Assembly: GCA_003526375.1 (NCBI GenBank)
Contig: DPDG01000064.1
Coordinates: forward strand, 1 to 64,000
Direction of reading: 5' to 3'
DNA from: Lentisphaeria bacterium
GTDB taxonomy: Bacteria; Verrucomicrobiota; Lentisphaeria; Victivallales; UBA1829
Length of the DNA stretch: 64,000 bases
Under the pieces are notes generated by a model, which was not told the origin of the DNA, did not search any database, and saw only the letters and a program-made list of their open reading frames with translations. This document shows positions 23,907 to 31,569 of the stretch, one piece after another. Position numbers and translations under genes: made by a program. The stretch's first letter is position 1. Each line of letters begins with the position of its first letter.

Positions 23907-24739
23907 AAACAACGGTTACATGCAGATTTACCTTGATAGAGTTGCTGATCGTTATAGCGATCATTGCAATTCTTGCAGGCATGCTTCTGCCTGCATTAAA
24001 CAAGGCAAAAGACACGGCACAGGGCATCTCATGCCTCAGCAATCTGAAACAGATCGGACTGGCGCAGGCAGCCTACTCTCAGGATTACAGTGAATGGATT
24101 GTTCCTGCAAGAATAGATGCAGACAATGCCGTTTACAGTTATTACAGCCGCATATGGTTCGGATTGCTTTCCGGATATGCCGGGCACAATACCTCCGGCG
24201 TCATGGGAGACAGGATAACGCCCAGCTACGGAGCCAGTTACAACGGGCCGAACATTACGAAAGGTTCCTTTGTCTGCCCCGGTGCGCAGAAACCATTCAG
24301 CGAAAATACGGAAAAAGGATTTTCCTATACGCATTATTCAATCAACATCTGGCTTTCCGGGCAAGGAAATACACGAACATCGTTCGATACTTTCCAGCGG
24401 CGGCTTAATGCTTTGACCAAACCCTCCCGCGCCATATTTGCAGGGGATACACTGCGTGCTCAGGCATACCGGCTTGTAACTCCCTATGATCCCTCTTTCC
24501 GGCATGGTTCCAAAGATCCGCGTCCTGTCGTTCCGGACAGCGGTCCGGCGCTGAATGCGGCATATACAAAAGGCAAAGCCCAGTTCACTTTCATGGACGG
24601 ACATGCGGAAGGAGTCTTTTATAAGGATTTTGTGAAATGGGCGCCAGATAACTCCAGCTCCATAGACTGGGGAAAGACTCCTTACTCGATTTACAAGGAC
24701 AGGAAAATGTATGCAACCGGATACGATATTGCCAAGTAA
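23903..24739 (+). CDS. Type II secretion pseudopilin, DUF1559-like (cassette C)
   Basis: 278 aa. Short leader KTTVTCR, then FTLIELLIVIAIIAIL and LPALNKAKDTAQGISCLSNL. The residue before Phe is Arg, not Gly. The C-terminal motif is degenerate: the residue ten before FMDGH is Thr where His is usual. The start overlaps the LacI stop as ATGA with GGAAGGAG just upstream, a strong sign of translational coupling. The next gene, a large secreted protein, begins 18 bases after the stop. Expected in the inner membrane before cleavage and in a pseudopilus after. Confidence 0.86.
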   Translation: MKTTVTCRFTLIELLIVIAIIAILAGMLLPALNKAKDTAQGISCLSNLKQIGLAQAAYSQDYSEWIVPARIDADNAVYSYYSRIWFGLLSGYAGHNTSGVMGDRITPSYGASYNGPNITKGSFVCPGAQKPFSENTEKGFSYTHYSINIWLSGQGNTRTSFDTFQRRLNALTKPSRAIFAGDTLRAQAYRLVTPYDPSFRHGSKDPRPVVPDSGPALNAAYTKGKAQFTFMDGHAEGVFYKDFVKWAPDNSSSIDWGKTPYSIYKDRKMYATGYDIAK

Positions 24740-24757
24740 AATCAAGAAAGGAACAGT

Positions 24758-27571
24758 ATGAAAAAACATCTATTGACGTTATTGGCCGTTCTTTCCCTGG
24801 GCATCGGGACAGCACAGGAATCTTATGAAGCGGGATTCAATGAAGGAAACGCAGAAGATCTGCCGAAAGAATGGGTGCAGAACCGTTATGAAAATTTCAA
24901 GCCTTACGGCACGGTACGCATCGTCGACGCTCCCTTTGCAGAAACAAAATACAAAAAAGCGGCGGAAGTATGCGGCAGTGAATCCAAGGCGGTTGATCTT
25001 ATTCTTCAAAGGCAGATTCCGGTTTCAGCCGGAGATATCATCGCGATTGAGGCTGCTTTTAAAACAAATGCCGGTTCGGAAGCAAGATTCGGCTTTTACG
25101 GCAGCTCAAAAAAGGGATTTAATGAATACGACGCCAGAAACTTCAAAGCAATTTCCAACGACTGGGACAAACGTGTTGCGATTCTGGAAATCAAAAAGCC
25201 GGAAACGGAAACTGTCAAGATCTTCGTCAGTGCAAAACCCGGGACAAAAGTTCTCTATTCCCATGTAAAGATCACCAGACTCGACAAAAAACAATCCTTC
25301 TATTATTCAACCGTACAATCAAAAAAACTGTTTCAGGAACTTGCTAAAGGAAACAATCTTGCCCGCGGGAAAAAAGTCACTTTCCAGCCGGAACCGCGTT
25401 ACCCGCTGACCGCAGCAGGCGGAACGGATGCAACAGATCTGACAGACGGGCGTTTTGCGTCTTCCAATCTGATCTGGTTTGAAAAAGAGGCTGTAGGCTT
25501 CGAAGGAGCACATAACGGTGCATCCATTACAGTTGACCTCGGCAAAGTACAAAGCGTAAAAAAAGGCATCATCCGTCTGCAGGGCGGACGCATGCAGGAT
25601 TATGCCACGGCATTTCCGGATGTCCTTGAGGTATGGGTCAGCAAGGACGGAGTGCATTCCTATCTTGCCGCGAAACTGACAAAACTCAAAGCTATGGAAA
25701 TGGAATTCTCCAACTGGAAAGACCTTTACTATCTGCCGGAAAGCGAGGATAATACAGGCGTGCCATATGTTTATCCATTTTCGCTGGATATCAAAGCGGA
25801 TGCACGTTTCATTACATTCCGGTCTCCCGTTTACCGTCTGCGCTCCATGTTCAGCGATGAACTGGCTGTTATCGAAGCCAGTTCCAGCGACAGAGCACAA
25901 CCGGATTACAACAGTGTTTACAAAACTGAACCACGCTTCATCAACCACGGCAGTATCATGATCTATCCTAAGATGGATACCTTTTACATCGCGGAAAATG
26001 TCTATCTGCCGAATTACCTTTATGCGGATTCCCTGCTGAAGGAAAACACAGGAAAGTTTTCCTATGCCATTGATCTGCCGCAGGAGGTGACATTTCAGCC
26101 TAGCAAGGCATGGCCCGCCGACACCCGCAGACTCGGCAGGACGGAAACAAAAAACGGACGGACCATTCTGTATTTTGAACCGAAGGATTCCCTGAAAAAT
26201 TTTCTTGCCGTTCAACAATATGGATTCGGTCCGTTTTACTTTTCCGTGGATCATGCCGAAAAAATTCCGGCGCAGGAAAAATATGTCATATTCACGACAT
26301 ATTACAACGGCAGGAAAGCGCTGGAAGTCCGCCGCGGCATTGAGTTCCTGAAGATGCCGGAAGTACCGCAATTGAAGCAGCTTGATATTTCGCTCTGGCT
26401 TGAGGAACGTTTCAAGGACGCGCCCGATTACCATAAAACCAGTAAAAAAACCGGGTTCACAACTGAAATGTTCTTCCCGCGTTCCGTCGAAGACGCACGG
26501 AAATTTCTTCCTTTAGTTCTGGAGGCTAAAAAACAGGGAAAAAAGATTCGTCTTGAACTTGAACCGACGCAACGCCTGTGGGTCCGCTGGAAAGACAGAA
26601 ACACCTATCGCTGCATCGGCTCGGAAAATGATCTTCGCTCTGTCTGTCTCGCTTACCGGGGAGAGGAATATCTCAAAACAGTTGAGGAAATCCGCGACAT
26701 CGTGAAAATTCTGCCCACCGATACGATCACGTTCGATATTGAGAACTGGGAACCGAACCGGATGAATGCTTCGATCAATCAATGCCCCCGCTGCAAAGAA
26801 GCAAAGGAAAAAGCAGGAATTTCCACATGGGTAGAATATTTTGAGAAGTTTCAGGCAGATTATGTAAAGAAATATGCTGAGGCAGCACGGGAAGGCGCAA
26901 AACAGGCTGGACGCCCCATCCCGCGCATTGGATATTACGCCCTTGCGCCGGATACAGCTTACCGTTGCCTGGAGGGACCTGTTTCTCTCCTCGGATACCG
27001 GTATCTTTATCCGGATTACAGCAATGAAATACAGAAATCTTATTATGGGCGCTCCAGCGCGGGAGCACATCACATGATGCGCCGCATATCTAAGGAAATC
27101 GGCAATCCCTTCATTCTGGTTCCATGGCTGAGCGGAGGGACAGGAGCCATCTGCACCGTTCCTTATTCCTACCGCACGGAACAGCATGTTCTGGAAACAC
27201 TCATGAACGGCGCAGGCGGAATCCAGTTTTACTCACGGAAAAGTTTTGAATCACCGCTTGATTATTATTACCTCGCACGTGCCCTCTCAATGCTTGCCCC
27301 TTACGAAAATATCCTGATGAAAGGTTCCTTGGATGAGTCGCTTACAGGTTCCGATCCGAACATGCTTTATACGGCAAGAAAACTGGGAAGAAAAATTCTG
27401 TTCCTGGCTGGCAACTATGAAAGACGGAAAAAGGCGGATGCCGTTCTTTCGCTGAACAATATTAAATCAGTTCAGACTCTCTCCCCTTCTCCGAAAGCAA
27501 CACTGAACGACGGAAAAGTCAGAATTCTGGTAGAGCCGGACTCTTTCGGGCTTTATCTCATAGAAATATAA
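24758..27571 (+). CDS. Large secreted multidomain protein, probable novel carbohydrate-active enzyme
   Basis: 937 aa. Signal peptide of about 20 residues. Residues about 25-170 look like a carbohydrate-binding jelly roll. Residues about 190-370 resemble a discoidin-like (F5/8 type C) domain: NLARGKKVTF, TDLTDGRFASSN, ASITVDLGKVQSVKKGIIRL, DVLEVWVSKDG. Residues about 540-860 read like a TIM barrel with an acidic strand end at TFDIENWEPNR (Asp660, Glu662, Glu665), a four-residue CPRC motif and GYYALAPDTAYRC. I do not recognise the catalytic family. Last gene of cassette C, directly after its pseudopilin and closed by a terminator. Action on an extracellular glycan is inferred from domains and context. 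Confidence 0.7.
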   Translation: MKKHLLTLLAVLSLGIGTAQESYEAGFNEGNAEDLPKEWVQNRYENFKPYGTVRIVDAPFAETKYKKAAEVCGSESKAVDLILQRQIPVSAGDIIAIEAAFKTNAGSEARFGFYGSSKKGFNEYDARNFKAISNDWDKRVAILEIKKPETETVKIFVSAKPGTKVLYSHVKITRLDKKQSFYYSTVQSKKLFQELAKGNNLARGKKVTFQPEPRYPLTAAGGTDATDLTDGRFASSNLIWFEKEAVGFEGAHNGASITVDLGKVQSVKKGIIRLQGGRMQDYATAFPDVLEVWVSKDGVHSYLAAKLTKLKAMEMEFSNWKDLYYLPESEDNTGVPYVYPFSLDIKADARFITFRSPVYRLRSMFSDELAVIEASSSDRAQPDYNSVYKTEPRFINHGSIMIYPKMDTFYIAENVYLPNYLYADSLLKENTGKFSYAIDLPQEVTFQPSKAWPADTRRLGRTETKNGRTILYFEPKDSLKNFLAVQQYGFGPFYFSVDHAEKIPAQEKYVIFTTYYNGRKALEVRRGIEFLKMPEVPQLKQLDISLWLEERFKDAPDYHKTSKKTGFTTEMFFPRSVEDARKFLPLVLEAKKQGKKIRLELEPTQRLWVRWKDRNTYRCIGSENDLRSVCLAYRGEEYLKTVEEIRDIVKILPTDTITFDIENWEPNRMNASINQCPRCKEAKEKAGISTWVEYFEKFQADYVKKYAEAAREGAKQAGRPIPRIGYYALAPDTAYRCLEGPVSLLGYRYLYPDYSNEIQKSYYGRSSAGAHHMMRRISKEIGNPFILVPWLSGGTGAICTVPYSYRTEQHVLETLMNGAGGIQFYSRKSFESPLDYYYLARALSMLAPYENILMKGSLDESLTGSDPNMLYTARKLGRKILFLAGNYERRKKADAVLSLNNIKSVQTLSPSPKATLNDGKVRILVEPDSFGLYLIEI

Positions 27572-27596
27572 ACAGCAGAAAACGGTCTTTACAGAT

Positions 27597-27642
27597 TCCG
27601 GCGGAAGATTTTTCACATGGAAAGTCTTCCGCCGGATTTTTT
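27597..27642 (+). terminator. Rho-independent terminator of cassette C
   Basis: TCCGGCGGAAGA (27597-27608) and TCTTCCGCCGGA (27625-27636) form a perfect 12-bp stem followed by T6. Confidence 0.93.
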
Positions 27643-27748
27643 GGCGCCGGGAAATAAAAATAAGAGATTTTTATGATTTTTTTCTTTCGCTTTCACGAAA
27701 ACCGGGTATATATTACTGTTTTATGAAAATCATAGACTGAACTGAAAA

Positions 27749-27769
27749 GCAGAGAATACAAATCTCTGC
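27749..27769 (+). promoter_or_regulatory. Hairpin in the leuA leader
   Basis: GCAGAGA (27749-27755) pairs with TCTCTGC (27763-27769), 7-nt loop, 12 bases before the leuA start. No T run follows and no leucine-rich leader peptide is seen, so it is not a classical attenuator. It could affect ribosome access. Confidence 0.4.
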
Positions 27770-27781
27770 CCGGATAAAGAA

Positions 27782-29497
27782 ATGGAAATGAAAATGATGA
27801 AATACCCGATCCCGGAAAAGATTCCGCTCAGAAAACGTGAATGGCTTGACCGCGAACTCACAAAAGCGCCAATCTGGTGCTCGGTCGATTTGCGCGACGG
27901 CAATCAGGCGCTTCCGATGCCGATGAACCCGGAGAAAAAACTGGAATATTTCAAACTGCTCTGTGCCATCGGATTCAAAGAAATTGAAGTCTCGTTTCCG
28001 TCCGCTTCACAGGACGATTTCGACTTTGTCCGCAATCTCATCGAAAAAAAGGAAATTCCGTCCGATGTGCGCATTTCCGTGCTGACTCAGGCGCGCGAAC
28101 CACTTATCAGGCGTACCGTGGAATCACTCGTCGGCGTGGAAAAAGCGATTCTTCATCTTTATGTCGCGACTTCCGACCTGCATGAACAGATCGTATTCGG
28201 AAAAACGCATGAAGAAACTATGAAAATGGCGGTGGAAGGAACGAAGCTGGTTCGCCGCTGTCTGAAAGAATACGGACTGGAAGGCAAAGTCGCTTATGAA
28301 TTCTCTCCGGAGGAGTTCACGGACAGCGATCCGGATTATGTGATCGAGGTCTGCAAAGCCGTCAAAGAAGCGTGGGGACCCTCCGCCAAAAATGATTTCA
28401 TCGCGAATCTCCCGCAGACCGTTGAGCGGCGCCCGCCTCACCATTACGCGGATATGATCGCCTATTTCATTGAAAAATATCCGTATATGGATGAAACGAC
28501 CGTCAGCGTTCATTCCCACAACGACCAGGGGTGTGCGGTCGCGTCTTCCGAATTTACGATTATGGCAGGTGCGGAACGTGTCGAAGGCACGCTTTTCGGA
28601 CACGGGGAGCGCACCGGCAATGTGGATCTCTGCACGCTGGCGCTGAATCTGGCATCCCGGAATATTCCCACGGGGCTGGATTTTTCCGATCTTCCGCATA
28701 TTGTCAAGGTCGTGGAAAATGCAACAGGAATTGATGTCCACGAACGCCATCCCTATGCGGGACAGCTCGCTTTTACGGCATTTTCAGGTTCCCATCAGGA
28801 TGCGATCCGCAAGGGAATCGACCGTCTGGCGCAGGCGCAGGAACTGTTCCATGTCCAGTGGAAAGTGCCTTACCTGCATATCGACCCTGCGGATGTCGGG
28901 CGCAAATACGAAAAGCTGATCCGTATCAACAGCCAGTCGGGAAAGGGCGGCGTCGCATACGTTCTGGAGCATGATTTTGAAATCTACCCGCCCAAGGGAA
29001 TGCACCCGGAAATCGGCGCTTCCGTACAGAAATATGCCGATGCAAAAGGCGATGAACTGGATGCCGCCGAACTGCTCAAGGTGTTCAACGATACGTTCGT
29101 CAATGTGAAAGGACCGTTTGAACTGCTCAAGTTCTCCCGCATTTCCAAAGGCGACGAGCACGACGAATCCAAGGAGGGGGCGCTGGTTGAAGTCAGCCTG
29201 AATCTGAAATTTGACGGTCAGGCAAAGGAAATCCGCGGCATTGGAAACGGTCCGATTTCGGCAACGGTCCACGCCATCCGCAATGAGGCAAAACTGTATG
29301 ACTTCATTCTGGAGGATTTCTCGGAAAAGACACTCGGCACCAATGCGGATGCAAAAGCGATTGCATTCGTCGGAGTCCGCCGGAAAAGCGACAATCGTCT
29401 CTTTTATGGCGTCGGCGAGCATCAGAATATCGACCTCGCCGCGATTTTTGCCCTGTTCTCCGCTTTGAACCGGGCGATTCTCAATGAACGGGGATAA
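27782..29497 (+). CDS. leuA: 2-Isopropylmalate synthase
   Basis: 571 aa, the longer LeuA type. Condenses acetyl-CoA with 2-oxoisovalerate, the first committed step to leucine. The catalytic TIM barrel shows WCSVDLRDGNQALPMP near residue 35, the metal-binding His pair in VSVHSHNDQGCAV and the GNVDLCTLALNLASR helix. Residues about 430-571 form the regulatory LeuA dimer domain, usually the site of leucine feedback inhibition, with GIGNGPISATVHAI. No other leu or ilv genes are nearby. The D,D-carboxypeptidase gene starts three bases after the stop, so the two are probably co-transcribed although unrelated in function. Confidence 0.94.
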   Translation: MEMKMMKYPIPEKIPLRKREWLDRELTKAPIWCSVDLRDGNQALPMPMNPEKKLEYFKLLCAIGFKEIEVSFPSASQDDFDFVRNLIEKKEIPSDVRISVLTQAREPLIRRTVESLVGVEKAILHLYVATSDLHEQIVFGKTHEETMKMAVEGTKLVRRCLKEYGLEGKVAYEFSPEEFTDSDPDYVIEVCKAVKEAWGPSAKNDFIANLPQTVERRPPHHYADMIAYFIEKYPYMDETTVSVHSHNDQGCAVASSEFTIMAGAERVEGTLFGHGERTGNVDLCTLALNLASRNIPTGLDFSDLPHIVKVVENATGIDVHERHPYAGQLAFTAFSGSHQDAIRKGIDRLAQAQELFHVQWKVPYLHIDPADVGRKYEKLIRINSQSGKGGVAYVLEHDFEIYPPKGMHPEIGASVQKYADAKGDELDAAELLKVFNDTFVNVKGPFELLKFSRISKGDEHDESKEGALVEVSLNLKFDGQAKEIRGIGNGPISATVHAIRNEAKLYDFILEDFSEKTLGTNADAKAIAFVGVRRKSDNRLFYGVGEHQNIDLAAIFALFSALNRAILNERG

Positions 29498-29500
29498 GTT

Positions 29501-30718
29501 ATGAAATTCAAATATATTCTGCTGATTGTGCTGGTCATCATTGCACTTCACCTCGTGGTCGTGTGGTTTTTCATGAGAGGCGGGAATGTTCCTGCGGCGG
29601 GAGCAGAAGCCACAGCCGGCGGAACGGAGCAGAGTATTGCGGAAGCCATCGCCGCAGCCAAAGCCAAAGCAGGTTTGAAAAAAACTCAGAACCTGACGGA
29701 AAAGGATATGGCGTTCCAGGACCGCTCCAAACCGGTACTTTCCACCACGCCGCGGATTCATACTCCCTACCGTTACGAATATGCGGTCCGCGGCAACATT
29801 CCGGGAATTCCGTCCAGCGCCAATGCAACATCGGGCATTCTGCTGGATGCCGACACACGGATTGTGCTCTGGGCTAAAAATCCGGAACGTGCGTTTCCCA
29901 TTGCGTCCATGACCAAGCTTATGACCCTTTTCCTGGCATATGAAGATATCGTGGCGGGAAAAGTTGCGCTGGATACGCAGATACAGGTAACAAGGGCTGC
30001 CGCAAAGATCGGCGGGAGCCAGGTCTGGCTGGATCCGCGGGAAACCTTTTCGCTTCAGGACCTGCTGATGGCAGTCTCGCTGAAAAGCGCAAATGACGCC
30101 GCATACCTTGTCGGCGAATATCTCGGCGGCGGCGATGTCGCTGCATTCATTGCGCGAATGAACCGGCGCGCCGCGGAGCTCGGCATGAAAAATACGCATT
30201 ATTACAATCCGCACGGACTTCCCGGCACATCCAGCCGCACGGACAATGTGAGTTCTCCCGCAGATATGGCGACGCTTGCCGAATATATTCTGGAGCATCC
30301 GCTTCTGATGAAATGGTCCTCCACACTCTACGCGGATTTCCGGACGCCGGGGACGAAAGGTCATCTCCGGATGAAGAATCATAATAACCTTCTGCCCGGA
30401 GGAAGATATGCCAGCCCCGGAGTGGACGGACTCAAAACCGGTTTCATCGCCCGTTCCGGCTACTGTGTAACCGTAACGTGTCTGCGCAACGGGAAACGCA
30501 TGATCGCGATGGTGACGGGTTATCCGACGGCACGCGAACGCGACCAGTTCCTCAGGCAGCTCCTGAGCTGGGGTTATTCCCGCGCGGATGATCCTGCGGC
30601 GGCGCTTGCGGAAACGCGGAAGCAGGCTTCCCAAGTCCGGACCACGACAAAAACCGCTGCAAAAAAGAAAACTGCGGTCAAACGTACTGCGACAAAGAAG
30701 AAAAGTAGAAATAATTGA
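29501..30718 (+). CDS. D-alanyl-D-alanine carboxypeptidase (PBP5-like, S11 family)
   Basis: 405 aa. Trims the terminal D-Ala from peptidoglycan stem peptides in the periplasm. An N-terminal helix (residues about 4-24) exports and probably anchors it. Catalytic motifs are SMTK (Ser136, Lys139), SAN in LKSANDAAYL, and KTG in VDGLKTGF. It lacks the PBP5 C-terminal domain and amphipathic anchor; in their place is a tail of about 35 residues very rich in Lys, Thr and Ala (TAAKKKTAVKRTATKKK). The tail may bind anionic polymers. Residues about 28-60 are a low-complexity Ala-rich linker. Directly downstream of leuA. Confidence 0.9.
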   Translation: MKFKYILLIVLVIIALHLVVVWFFMRGGNVPAAGAEATAGGTEQSIAEAIAAAKAKAGLKKTQNLTEKDMAFQDRSKPVLSTTPRIHTPYRYEYAVRGNIPGIPSSANATSGILLDADTRIVLWAKNPERAFPIASMTKLMTLFLAYEDIVAGKVALDTQIQVTRAAAKIGGSQVWLDPRETFSLQDLLMAVSLKSANDAAYLVGEYLGGGDVAAFIARMNRRAAELGMKNTHYYNPHGLPGTSSRTDNVSSPADMATLAEYILEHPLLMKWSSTLYADFRTPGTKGHLRMKNHNNLLPGGRYASPGVDGLKTGFIARSGYCVTVTCLRNGKRMIAMVTGYPTARERDQFLRQLLSWGYSRADDPAAALAETRKQASQVRTTTKTAAKKKTAVKRTATKKKSRNN

Positions 30719-30773
30719 CAGTCCCTTTTTAAGATTATTTCTCATTTTTGAGAAAATTTCTTAATAAAAAAAC

Positions 30774-30801
30774 TTGACAAAAGCAGATTCCGCTTTAAGT
30801 T
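30774..30801 (+). promoter_or_regulatory. Promoter of the peroxiredoxin gene
   Basis: TTGACA (30774-30779), 16-bp spacer, TAAGTT (30796-30801). The -35 box is perfect, the -10 box weak, which may leave room for an activator. A small GGGAT/ATCCC hairpin lies in the leader before the AGGAGG site. Confidence 0.55.
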
Positions 30802-30861
30802 AAGTATGGGGGATCAGAGATAATCCCTCTTGTTATCAACCAAATTTACAGGAGGACTGAA

Positions 30862-31443
30862 ATGTTAGTTACCAGAGAAGCACCCGATTTCACCGCAAAC
30901 GCCGTTTATCCCGACTTCAGCATTGCACCGCTTACGCTTTCCGAGTACAGAGGCAAGTATGTCGTGCTGTTCTTCTATCCGATGGACTTCACATTCGTGT
31001 GCCCGTCGGAAATCATTGCATTCAACAAAAAACTTGATGAATTCAAAAAGAGAAACTGCGAAGTGATTTCCGTTTCCATCGACTCGGAATATTCCCATTT
31101 TGCATGGAAATCCACGGAACCGAAAAAAGGCGGCATCGGCAATGTCCAGTTCCCGATGGTCGCGGATATCACAAAATCCATTTCGCGCAACTATGAAGTC
31201 CTCTATGACAACGCTGTTGCCCTGCGCGGACTTTTCATCATCGACAAACTCGGCATTGTGCGCCATGCCACGATCAACGACCTTCCGCTCGGAAGAAATG
31301 TTGACGAAGTTCTCCGCACACTGGATGCCCTCCAGTTCACAGAAAAATACGGTGACGTCTGCCCTGCGAACTGGCATCTCGGCGAAGAAGGCATGAAGCC
31401 TACAGCCGATGGCGTGGCGGATTATCTCGGTAAACACGAATAA
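30862..31443 (+). CDS. AhpC/Prx1-type 2-Cys peroxiredoxin
   Basis: 193 aa, typical for the class. Reduces hydrogen peroxide and organic peroxides in the cytoplasm. The peroxidatic cysteine is Cys47 in DFTFVCPSEI and the resolving cysteine is Cys167 in GDVCPANWH, so it is a typical 2-Cys enzyme that needs a reductase such as thioredoxin or AhpF. Neither is next to it. The start has AGGAGG at good spacing. It has its own promoter and stands alone between the carboxypeptidase and zwf. Confidence 0.95.
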   Translation: MLVTREAPDFTANAVYPDFSIAPLTLSEYRGKYVVLFFYPMDFTFVCPSEIIAFNKKLDEFKKRNCEVISVSIDSEYSHFAWKSTEPKKGGIGNVQFPMVADITKSISRNYEVLYDNAVALRGLFIIDKLGIVRHATINDLPLGRNVDEVLRTLDALQFTEKYGDVCPANWHLGEEGMKPTADGVADYLGKHE

Positions 31444-31503
31444 ACTGCCGCGGGAGGAAGAAAATACATTTCATGTTCTTTTCTTCCTCTCTGATTACCC
31501 GTC

Positions 31504-31549
31504 AACTCTTAACTCTTAACTCTTAACTCTTAACTCTTAACTCTTAACT
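31504..31549 (+). repeat. Heptanucleotide tandem repeat upstream of zwf
   Basis: Six perfect copies of AACTCTT and a partial seventh (AACT) fill 31504-31549. The array ends 20 bases before the zwf start codon, so it lies in the zwf leader or promoter region. Seven-base units of this purity change copy number readily, which could tune zwf expression. Confidence 0.85.
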
Positions 31550-31569
31550 ATAAAGCGGGGGATGTTGCA

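Noticed and set aside
28784..30745. A 653-codon open frame on the minus strand across leuA and the carboxypeptidase gene
   Set aside because: It is the antisense of two well-supported genes, matches no family, is rich in Arg, His and Cys as mirrored frames are, and has no ribosome binding site.
30738..30755. Terminator after the carboxypeptidase gene
   Set aside because: TTTCTCA/TGAGAAA is a weak AT-rich stem and is not followed by a clean T run.
31504..31549. CRISPR-like array
   Set aside because: The units are seven bases long with no spacers; it is a simple tandem repeat.
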